Assembly (NCBI GenBank): GCA_034520725.1 | Contig: JAXHNH010000012.1 | Location: 1 to 64,000, forward strand | Reading direction: 5' to 3' | DNA: 64,000 bases | Origin: Gracilimonas sp034520725 | GTDB lineage: Bacteria > Bacteroidota > Rhodothermia > Balneolales > Balneolaceae | Part shown: one piece after another, positions 18,666 to 27,948 of the stretch | Layout: each line of letters starts with the position of its first letter | Numbering within the stretch: the stretch's first letter is position 1 | Translations under genes and position numbers: made by a program | The notes under the pieces: model-generated | What the model saw: only the letters and a program-made list of their open reading frames with translations | What the model was told of the DNA's origin: nothing | The model's database searches: none

Positions 18666-21600
18666 ATGGCAAAAAAATTCAAAGAAGTTAAACATTTAAG
18701 CTTTCCTAAATCAGAAGTAGAAATTCTGAATTGGTGGAAGGAACACAAGATCTTTAACAAAAGTGTAAAGACTCGTGAGGATGGTATACCATTTACGTTC
18801 TATGAAGGTCCCCCCACTGCAAACGGGAAGCCGGGTATTCACCACGTTATGGCAAGAACTGTCAAGGATATGTTCTGCCGCTACAAGACACTTAAGGGAT
18901 TTCGTGTTGAGCGGAAAGCCGGTTGGGATACGCACGGCCTGCCTGTTGAGATTGAGATTGAAAAGGCTTTGGGACTTGAAGGAAGAGCTCAGGTTGAAGA
19001 ATACGGCATTGATAAATACAACGCAGAGTGCCGTAAAAGTGTACTCAAGTACAAAGATCTCTGGGATGACCTTACCTCAAGAATGGGATACTGGGTGGAT
19101 CAGGATGATCCATACGTAACCTTTGAGAATAATTATATCGAATCCGTTTGGTGGGCTTTTAATAAGCTGTACAAAAAAGGTCTGGTTTATAAAGGATATA
19201 AAATACAGTGGTACTCACCTGGAAGCGGAACTGTACTGTCTTCTCATGAGGTAAGCCTTGGATATAAAGAAACTCAGGATCCATCAATATATGTGAAGTT
19301 TAAGTCGGATGAAGCCGATAATACCTATCTTCCTGGCCTGGACAACCACCCCCTGGACCATCGTTTCTAACATGGCTTTAGCTGTAAATCCAAATCTGGA
19401 TTACGTTAAGGTTGATCATCATGATGAAACCCTCATCATGGCTAAAGATTGTGTGGATGAGGTGCTCGAAGAAGACTATACCATTCTGGAAGAGTTCAAA
19501 GGAACCGCGTTGATAGGCAAGACCTACCAGCCAGTTTTCGATTTTGCTTTCGAAGAATTTGAAAAACGTGAAGCCTGGAGGGTGATACCTGCCGATTACG
19601 TTAATACTGAAGACGGTACAGGCATGGTTCATACAGCTCCCGCATTTGGTGCAGATGACTATGATTCTTGCCAAAAAGCAGAAATTCCCGATGTTTAACC
19701 CAATTGACAGGGAAGGAAAGTTCACTGCGCAGGCACCCGATTTTGAAGGGCAATGGTTTAAAGAAGCGGATAAGGATATCGCCCGTTCTATCAAAGACAA
19801 AGGGATGATGTACAAGCACGAAACAATGGTTCACAACTACCCGTTTGACTGGAGAAAGGGAACACCGCTGATGTCCTATCCGGTAGAATCCTGGTTCATT
19901 GAAACCACTAAGGTTAAAGACCGAATGGTTGAGTTGAATAAAAAGATCAATTGGAAACCGGAAAGTACGGGTACCGGACGTTTTGGAACCTGGCTTGAAA
20001 ACAACGTTGATTGGGCGGTTTCACGCCAAAGATATTGGGGAACACCGCTTCCGATCTGGGTGAGCGACAAAGACCCTGAGTATGTTGAGTGTATCGGAAG
20101 TATTGCCAAATTGAAGGAAAAAGCCGGATTGGATGAGGATGCTGAGATCGATCTTACACCGTCCTTATATTGATGATATCACCTGGGAAGCTCCGGATGG
20201 CGGTACCATGCGCAGAATTCCGGATCTGCTGGATGTATGGTTTGATTCCGGCGCCATGCCATTTGCACAATGGCACTATCCGTTTGATAATGATCACGAT
20301 TTTCAGGTGAACTATCCTGCTGACTTTATTGCTGAAGGCGTTGATCAAACCCGTGGATGGTTTTACACGCTGCACGCATTGGGAACCATGTTGTTCAATG
20401 AGGAGGCATACAAAAATGTAGTCTCCAACGGATTGGTTCTGGATGAGAACGGCGAAAAAATGAGTAAGTCCAAAGGTAATTCCGTTGATCCATTTGAGGT
20501 CATACAGGAATTTGGTGCTGATACCGTTCGCTGGTATATGATGAGTAATTCCTCTCCATGGGAAAACCTTAAGTTCAGTTATGATGGACTAAAAGAAGTT
20601 CAGCGAAAATTCTTTAACACCATCGTGAACACGTACTCATTCTTCGCGATGTATGCCAACATTGACGGATTTACTTTTTCAGGCACAGCCATTCCAAATG
20701 CTGACCGACCTGAAATTGATAAGTGGATCATTTCCCGACTTAACACAACCGTTAAGCTTGTAGAAGAACATCTTGAAGATTACGAACCCACCAAAGCAGC
20801 TCGGGAACTCGAGAATTTTGTTGAGGAACTAAGTAACTGGTACGTTCGCAGAAATCGGCGCCGTTTCTGGAAGGAAGGCAGTACGCTGGATAAAACTGCC
20901 GCCTATCAAACCCTATATGAATGTTTGCTGAACCTCAGTAAGCTGGTCAGTCCGATAGCCCCGTTTATGGGTGAGTGGCTTTATCAGAAGCTGAATGAAG
21001 TGACCGGACATGACGAGGAATCGGTTCACCTGTCATTCTTCCCAACAGTGGAAGAAACAGCCATCAATAAGGGCCTTGAGCATAAAATGGAGATGGCCAG
21101 ATTGATTTCATATATTGTGTTACGGGTACGGAATCAGATCGAGATGAACGTACGCCAGCCTTTGGGCCGCATTATTCTGCCGATCAAAGATGAAAGTGAG
21201 CGACAGGCTATTGAATCGGTTCGGGATATTATACTGGAAGAGGTGAATGTTAAAGACATTCAGTTTGTAGACGATGATTCCGGAATTGTACGAAAAATCA
21301 GCTAAGCCAAATTATCCGGTATTGGGTAAGCGCTTAGGACCTAAGATGAAGGCTGTTGCAGCTAAGGTAAATCAGTTATCTACAGAAGAAATCACTGAGT
21401 TTGAAAAAAATGGCTGGATCGATCTTGATATTAACGATGAGACCATTCGCATTGATTCAGAGGGACTCGAGATCGTGCGAACAGGACTTGAAGGCTGGAC
21501 GGTTGAGACTGAAAAAGGACTCAAGCGTGGCTGTTGATACAGCACTTGAGTGAAGAACTTATTCAGGAAGGTATTGCCCGGGAGTTTGTGAATCGTATTC

Positions 21601-21830
21601 AAAACATGCGTAAAGAAGCGAACTTCGAAGTAACCGACCGTATAGCTATTGGATTTACGGGATCTGATACGATTAAGGAAGCTGTTGTTTCCATGAGTGA
21701 TTATATTAAGAAGGAAACTTTGGCTGAAGAAATTCAAATTAAAGAACTGGACGTTTCAGATTTTACGAAAACCTGGGAAATTGGAGAGGAAGAGTGCACC
21801 ATCTCCATCCGAAGAAATATTAATTCATAA
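18666..21830 (+). CDS. ileS: Isoleucyl-tRNA synthetase, type 2 (IleRS2) with GIHH signature, frameshifted
   Basis: This class I synthetase charges tRNA-Ile. The N-terminus runs LSFPKSEVEILNWW, FYEGPPTANGKPGIHHVMAR, AGWDTHGLPVEIE. KMSKS lies at 20458-20472 and an anticodon-binding region with RNRRRFWK follows. The total is about 1055 residues and resembles the longer eukaryote-like type-2 enzymes rather than the type-1 enzymes of E. coli. The HxGH signature expected at residues 57-60 reads Gly-Ile-His-His. Breaks near 19345, 19690, 20155, 21290 and 21530 must be bridged; all flanking pieces are conserved, so they look like sequence errors. The start at 18666 gives a normal N-terminus. dksA-like and lspA genes follow in an arrangement common in the FCB group. 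Confidence 0.93.
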
Positions 21831-21840
21831 CTAAGCAGCT

Positions 21841-22243
21841 ATGGCTACAAACGAATCAAAGAACGACGAAAGAGTATCACCATACAGCGATGAAGAGCTG
21901 GAATATTTTCGCGAGATCATCATCAAGAAGATGGAGGATGCTGAAGATGAATTAAATACTTTGCAACGTACGCTGCGTGAAAGTATGGAAAATGCTTCGG
22001 ATGAATCGGCCTATTCTTATCACATGGCTGATGCCGGTACGGATGCGCAGGAGCGAGAAAAGACCTACATGCTTTTCAACCGAACCAAGAAATTCATCCA
22101 ATATCTGGATGATGCCCTGAAAAGAATTGATAACAAGACTTACGGTGTGTGTAAAGTAACCGGCAAGAAGATCTCTAAAGGACGACTTGAAGCGGTTCCT
22201 CATACTCAGCTTGAGTATCGATGCTAAATTAAAACGCAGATAA
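21841..22243 (+). CDS. DksA/TraR C4-type zinc-finger family protein, frameshifted at end
   Basis: This is a small acidic coiled-coil protein that may bind in the RNA polymerase secondary channel, like DksA. The N-terminal half is helical (DEELEYFREIIIKKMEDAEDELNTLQRTL), and the C-terminal module reads YGVCKVTGKKISKGRLEAVP. Only one Cys remains of the four zinc ligands, a pattern seen in FCB members of this family. A shift near 22212 ends the direct frame at 22227. The neighbouring frame continues as QLSIDAKLKRR and stops at 22243, which matches relatives. It lies 10 bases after ileS and just before lspA. Confidence 0.85.
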
Positions 22244-22253
22244 GCGAACCGGT

Positions 22254-22848
22254 TTGAACCGACAAAAATTAACCGCCCTTATTGTACCGGCTATTGTTGT
22301 GCTGGGGATAGATCAGTTTACGAAATGGCTGATCCGAACCACGCCCGAACTTGCAGAATAAAGTGCTGATTGATGGCTGGCTGCAGTTTTATTTTACAAA
22401 GAATCCCGGTATGGCTCTGGGTATCGACTTTCTGTCGACACCGGTAGTCAGCATTGTGGCAATTCTTGCCGTAACAGGAATCCTTATCTATATCCTGAAA
22501 AATATTGAACAGGCCGGTATAGGTTATCTGGTTTGTATGGGACTGATCATTGGCGGGGCTTTTGGTAATATCGCCGATCGTTTGTTTATGGCACTTATCA
22601 TGGATTACGGCGGGGTGCTTGATGGACATGTAGTTGATTTCATCTACTTTTCTCTTCAGATCGGAGACTGGACGGTCTTTCCTTATATCTTTAATGTAGC
22701 CGACATAGCTATTTCCGTTTCCATTATCCTGCTGATCCTTTTCAACAAGCGTTTTCTTATCAATAACGATGGAAAAATGGCTGTAAATGAACCTGATGCC
22801 GAAATAGAAGGTGGTCAGATAAGTCAGGAATTTTCCGGAGATAAGTGA
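22254..22848 (+). CDS. lspA: Lipoprotein signal peptidase (signal peptidase II), frameshifted
   Basis: LspA is an inner-membrane aspartyl protease that cleaves lipoprotein signal peptides before the lipidated Cys. Family blocks are GIDQFTKW at the N-terminus, FTKNPGMALG, a GGAFGNIADRL segment with the first catalytic Asp, HVVDFIYF, and FNVADIAIS with the second Asp. About four membrane helices are seen, then a hydrophilic C-terminal tail of roughly 30 residues. A shift near 22343 (one extra T) splits the frame. The start is uncertain; the TTG at 22254 is the only in-frame start-like codon before the conserved helix. The enzyme is needed for the many lipoproteins encoded in this window. Confidence 0.88.
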
Positions 22849-22919
22849 ATAACAGATTGATAAGGCAGCCTATTACTTATCTACCTGATTCTACTAGATC
22901 TCTACCAGACTACTTATAT

Positions 22920-24105
22920 TTACTCTTCGGTGTGCGTTTGGTGAGACAGAGACGAGAAGTCAAAATTGGGACTGATCGGTACCTGATCCACAATCTCCAG
23001 TCCAAAGCTTTTAATACCAATTCTCTTAACCGGATTATTGCTCATTAAGCGCAGTTTACGAATTCCCAGCGAGCGAAGGATTTGAGCTCCCACACCATAA
23101 TCTCTTGCATCACCTCTTGGTGAGATGTCCTCTTCGTTACTTTCCAGCTTCCCTTTTTGAAGAGCTTTCAGGGTTTTAAGTTGATTTACAAGCACTGACC
23201 CGCGTTGGTTTCGGTTCATATAAAGAACTACACCTTTACCCTCACGTTCAACTTGTAGCATAGCCTGATGAAGCTGCTCACTGGTGTCTTTATTTCGGGC
23301 ACCAAAAATATCGCCGATCAGATCGGACGAGTGAACACGCGTTAAGTACCGGTTCCTCTTTGTTCCAGGTACCTTTGGTTAAGGCAAGGTGGATATCCCC
23401 AGTCAGTTTTTCCTTGAAAGCACGAAGACTGAAGTCACCGTACATGGTAGGAAGATTTACATCCATTACTTCATGAACCAGGGTCTCATTTTCATTGCGG
23501 TAAGCAATGAGATCCTTTATAGTGATGATCTTCATCTCAAATTCTTTGGCCATCTTAATGAGCTCAGGAACCCGGGCCATTTCCCCGTCCTCCTTCATGA
23601 TCTCACAGATGATACCTACGGGCTTAAGGCCGGCAAGTCTGGCCAGGTCTATAGCGGCTTCGGTGTGCCCGGCACGACGGAGTACGCCTCCTTCTACAGC
23701 AAGCAGTGGGAAAACGTGTCCGGGACGTCTGAAATCAACCGGTTTGGAATCATCGCTTGCAAGTTCACGAATGGTATTCGCTCTGTCAGCCGCAGATATT
23801 CCGGTCGTAGTGAGTCGCTTATGATCGATGGAAATAGTGAAATTAGCTTCATCAGGATCCGCTCCTTCCTGAACCATGTGCTTAAGCTTGAGCTTATCCG
23901 CTTTTTCCTTGGTGATAGGAGCACAGACCAAACCGCGGCCGTGAGTTACCATTAAATTAATGGCATCGTTGGTCACCATTTCGGCGGACATAAGAAAATC
24001 GCCCTCATTCTCACGGTCCTCATCATCCACAACAATGACTATCTTGCCATTTTTAATGTCTTCAATAGCTTCCGGGATGGTGTTGAACGTAAACTCCTGA
24101 CTCAT
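22920..24105 (-). CDS. ribBA: RibBA-type protein: DHBP synthase fused to a degenerate GTP cyclohydrolase II domain
   Basis: The N-terminal ~205 residues are 3,4-dihydroxy-2-butanone 4-phosphate synthase (DDEDRENEGDFLM, THGRGLVCAP, RRPGHVFPLLA, LRRAGHTEAAIDLARLAG). This enzyme makes the four-carbon unit of riboflavin from ribulose 5-phosphate. After a shift near 23340 the second half aligns with GTP cyclohydrolase II (HSSDLIGDIFG, DARDYGVGAQIL, NNPVKRIG). Its zinc-site cysteines are missing: HSECL-like becomes HSSDL and RCDCG-like becomes NKDTS. The GHEGRGIGL block is also altered to NRNQRGSVL. The GCHII half is therefore probably inactive and may be structural or regulatory. It converges with lspA. 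Confidence 0.88.
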
Positions 24106-24176
24106 AGCGAATGGATATAAAACTTGATAAGGATAAATTGTTATAGGTCGAAAACTCCTTTAAAAGAGCTACTCGA

Positions 24177-24493
24177 TCACTTATCCTTTTTGTTAGGATT
24201 TACATCGGTGATAGCAGATTTAGCGTACGGATCTTGGTTCCGCTGTCAACATCAACCAAGACTTCATTCTCTTCGATCTTGTCGAGAATACCGATGATAC
24301 CGGATGAAGTAACGATCTTATCACCCTTTTTCATTTCCTCAACCATCTTTTGAATCTCTTTTTGGCGCTTACTTTGCGGCCGGATGATAAAGAAATAGAA
24401 GACCAGAAATATGGCACCCAGGAATACCAGGTTAAGGATACCGGCACTTTCATCACCGGGTTGACCCATCAAAAATAAAGGTAAAAACTGCAT
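24177..24493 (-). CDS. yajC: Preprotein translocase subunit YajC, frameshifted at end
   Basis: This is a small single-span membrane protein that associates with SecDF. The sequence shows the transmembrane segment LVFLGAIFLVFYFFIIRPQSKRQKE, then EEMKKGDKIVTSSGIIG and IEENEVLVDVDSGTKIRTLK, the standard YajC order. A shift near 24226 ends the direct frame early. The other frame gives SAITDVNPNKKDK and stops at 24177, for about 105 residues. It lies between ribBA and the stress-protein gene on the same strand, with 71 bases to ribBA. Confidence 0.9.
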
Positions 24494-24624
24494 AAAATGA
24501 ATTTATTGTAAGATTTAATTTTCCGGTGTGAAGATACGATATTCTGAGGATAATGACGATTATTAAACGTCAGTCTATTCTGAAGCTTTAATTCCAGAGG
24601 GTATCCAGGCCAAAATTAAGTCAA

Positions 24625-25536
24625 TTAATCAAACAGCGATTTCAGGAATTTCTGATGACGTTCCTTATTCTTAAGGATGAGTAGTGGTATTCCAAAGGAA
24701 TAATAGGTCATTTTATCTGTGAAGTCATCCCGTAATATGCTGGTGATCTTTTTGGTTGATTTGGCTCCTACAATAATTAAGTCAGCCTGATTTCGGACAG
24801 CTTCATCATAGACCTCGTCACCAAGGCGACCTTCTTTATGCAGGGTTAGCGTGAAGTCAACCTCATTGGGAATATTATTATCGTTGATAAAGTCAGATTT
24901 CTGCTCCTCAATGTGGTCTCTTATTTTCTTCTTTTCCTCATCCGAGGGCATATAAGGAAAGAAATGAGAAGGGTATTTAAAGATATGCTGAGCGCGGACT
25001 TTTCCGCTACTTTTTTGAATCATATTTTGGGCAAATGATACGGCATTTGCGGACTGTTCTGAAAAATCAACAGGTGCCAATATTGTATTCATGGCGTAGC
25101 GACTGTTTTCAGGAACAAACAGAATTGAAGCCGGAACATACTTAACAATTCGGCGTGCGATCACTCCTTCACCTATATAGCCGGTTTTCTTACCCATCAT
25201 TAGCAGGTCAGGATCCATGGTTTTCATCATATCTATGATCTGATCAGTGGGGCGACCTTTTTTAAGGATCAACCGTGTCTCAACGGATTCATCGTCAAAT
25301 TCCTTGTCGATCTTTTTGTTGAGTTCTCCTCTTATCACATCTTCAAAATCATCCGTGTTTTTCAGAGCTGGAAACAGTTCAACCATTTCTTCGGCAACCG
25401 ATCCGGATTCTATAACGTGAAGAAATGATATAGTTTTTGGCTTTATAACTGAAGTCAGGAAACGGGCGTATCCAATAAGGATATCATCCATCTTTGAAAG
25501 ATCTAAACAAATGAACCAGTGGTCTAAATTCTTCAT
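24625..25536 (-). CDS. Universal stress protein, tandem UspA domains
   Basis: The 303-residue protein contains two Usp-like alpha/beta domains. The first ends at VPASILFVPENS and the second starts at YAMNTILAPVDFSEQSANAV and contains DLIIVGAKSTKKITS. The second keeps only part of the G-2x-G-9x-G(S/T) ATP-binding pattern, so nucleotide binding is uncertain. The start at 25536 is supported by AAGGAG eight bases upstream. It follows the BCCT transporter gene by 10 bases. Usp proteins beside solute transporters, such as TeaD of the ectoine system, can modulate uptake; a similar role here is inference. Confidence 0.88.
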   Translation of the reverse strand: MKNLDHWFICLDLSKMDDILIGYARFLTSVIKPKTISFLHVIESGSVAEEMVELFPALKNTDDFEDVIRGELNKKIDKEFDDESVETRLILKKGRPTDQIIDMMKTMDPDLLMMGKKTGYIGEGVIARRIVKYVPASILFVPENSRYAMNTILAPVDFSEQSANAVSFAQNMIQKSSGKVRAQHIFKYPSHFFPYMPSDEEKKKIRDHIEEQKSDFINDNNIPNEVDFTLTLHKEGRLGDEVYDEAVRNQADLIIVGAKSTKKITSILRDDFTDKMTYYSFGIPLLILKNKERHQKFLKSLFD

Positions 25537-25546
25537 AACAATCTCC

Positions 25547-27178
25547 TTATTGATCTTTGTCTTTTTGTTGATTCTTGATGGCCTCTTCAACAAGCTCTTT
25601 GTAGGAATCTCGATCTTTATCCTTAACGCGTTGCTGATTTTCTCTGTATTCCCGTTTCAATCCCTGATGTAAACTGTAACACATCACAAGTAAGATCAGG
25701 GCAAATGGGAGGCCGGTACTTATGGAGGCCGTTTGCAGTGCAGTTAATCCGCCGCCTATCAGCAGATATTGCTGCAACAAGTCCCTCTGTCTGAGCCCAG
25801 AAAATTCGTTGTCCGACCGGGGCATCCAGTTTACCGCCACTGGTAAGTCCATCAATAACCAATGAACCTGAATCTGAGGAAGTGACGAAGAAACTCAGAA
25901 TCAGGACAATGGCAATTATGGAAGTGACCATTTCGAGAGGGAATTGCTCAAGAAATACAAATAAAGCGGTTGCTACGTTTTCATTTACCGCATCACCAAT
26001 TGTGCCGATCCCCGACATTTCGAGATTGATTGCAGATCCACCGAAAGCTGACATCCATAGAAAAGTAATGATACTTGGTACGATCAAAACGCCAAGGACA
26101 AATTCTTTAACGGTTCGTCCTTTTGATATTCTCGCGATAAACATGCCTACATAAGGTGACCATGAAATCCACCAGGCCCAGTAAAAGATCGTCCATGAAG
26201 ATTGCCAGTTGGTGCCGGAGTAGGATTCCGTCCAGAAACTAAAAGTAGCTACTGAACTGATGTACCCGCCAAAATTTTGAATGAATGAATCAAAAATAAA
26301 GATGGTCGGTCCGACAAAGATTACAAATACGAGAAAAAGAGCTGCAATACGAACGTTCAATTCACTTAAAACACGAACTCCTTTGTCGATCCCTAATACT
26401 ACAGAAACGGTGGCTACACCGGTAATAACTACAATGATGCCTACCTGTACGAAGATGTTATCAGGAAAGCCAAAAACGTGTTCGAGACCGGCACTTACCT
26501 GCAAGACACCTAAACCCAGCGAAGTGGCCAGTCCAAATAAAGTTCCCAATACAGCAAGTGTATCAATGACATCGCCCATCCATCCCTTGATCCGGTCACC
26601 GATAAACGGATAAAAAACCGAACGAAATGACAAAGTGGAAGTCCCCTGTTGAAGGCAAAGAAACCAAGTGAAAGTCCTACAACCGCGTAAATGGCCCAGG
26701 CATGAAATCCCCAGTGAAGATAGGTCAGATTCATAGCTTGCTGAGCCGCTTCAGGTGTTCCACCCTCAGCCATTGGTGGTGACAGATAGTGAAAGATCGG
26801 TTCAGCAACCGACCAAGAACATAATACCAATTCCCATTCCGGCACTGAATAGCGTCAGCGAACCATGCCATAGTGCTGAAGTCGGTATCAGCATCATCTC
26901 CGCCAAGTCTTATGTTTCCAAACCGACTAAAGGCTATAAATAATGAGAACACAATAAATACTGTTCACAACAATCACAAAGAACCAGCCCCCGGTGTCTG
27001 TGATCGCAGTTTGTACCCCATTGAAAAACTCTTCTGCCTGATCGCCAAGAAAAAGCGTAGAAGCGATCATGGCTGTTATTAAAACTATTGCCGGCCAGAA
27101 AACCGGTTTATGAATATCAAAGTATTTTTTAATGCCTTTGCGTTCGCCTTTAGGTTTTTCGTCTCCTCGAATGGCCAT
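25547..27178 (-). CDS. BCCT family betaine/carnitine/choline transporter, frameshifted
   Basis: This is a 12-helix secondary transporter for quaternary ammonium compatible solutes. The first helix (HKPVFWPAIVLITAMIAS), the glycine-rich segment near 26830-26860 (GMGIGIMFWSVAEP), and the signature WAWWISWSPYVGMFIARISKGRT are all present, followed by FFVTSSDSGSLVIDGLTSGG. About 540 residues result after bridging shifts near 26935, 26855, 26640 and 25770. The C-terminal tail is highly charged (KREYRENQQRVKDKDRDSYKE), a feature linked to osmosensing in some BCCT carriers. The downstream usp gene supports an osmotic role. The substrate cannot be told from sequence. Confidence 0.9.
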
Positions 27179-27948
27179 TATTGAGTTTTAAAATGTTAAA
27201 AATTGGCTTAAGGAATATATGACACTACCCACCGAAATAGTAAAAAGCCTTTCTCAGTAGTGCTTAATGATTTCTTATAATTACAAGAAATAGTTAAATA
27301 CAATTCAACTTGAGCTTATGGGTTGTTAAATGCCCAAAATTAAGGCCTGAAGGCTACATAAATTAAGAGCCACTATCAAATAAACGAAAAATGAAATGCC
27401 GAAGAACTAATTGTTCAGAAAGGAAGATGATCTGGCAATACTTTTAAACCTCAGTTTGAGTTAAATATTGAATATATGAAAGGCCCGGTGGTCATTTACT
27501 GACCTATTTGTCGGTGATGCTCGAAATCTAATTGGTTTGCGAGTATCAATGGTTGACTATCCGGCACCAATAGGGTTACTGCCTCAGCAGGTATGGCTTT
27601 TATAGACTTTTTTAGCTCTTTCCGTCCTTTTAATTAATCAAACTTAGGTTCTTAAATAATTTGTGTGTGAAATAATTACACAGCAGGTTTAGGGTAGTGT
27701 AATTATTCCTCTCAAGATACTTATTAGAAGACCTTAGAATTTGTAATTAATAAAGGCCTAAGAATAATATTTTCTAGTCTTTAATTAAATCATTGTTGTC
27801 TGTTAAAGCAAGTAGCGAAGCATTTTGATTCAAATCGGCATGAATATTGTATAAACTGTCCTAAGTCCCTCCATTCAATTAAGGGCGAAAAGTAAAACGG
27901 TAAAAAAATTATCAGTTTGTATGGACATTTCAGGTAACGGAAGAACGC
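27179..27948. other. 770-base AT-rich intergenic region between divergent BCCT and FkbH genes
   Basis: No open frame here looks coding. The region must hold two divergent promoters and is clearly more AT-rich than its neighbours. The only strong structure is an 11-bp perfect inverted repeat at 27671-27707, listed separately. I find no TTTG-N19-TAnnTTTG match on the plus strand before 27949. Confidence 0.7.
27671..27707. repeat. 11-bp perfect inverted repeat, possible operator
   Basis: AATAATTACAC at 27671-27681 and its exact complement GTGTAATTATT at 27697-27707 are separated by 15 bases. No T tract follows, so it is unlikely to be a terminator. It lies about 240 bases upstream of the FkbH-ACP gene and could bind a dimeric regulator. 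Confidence 0.5.
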
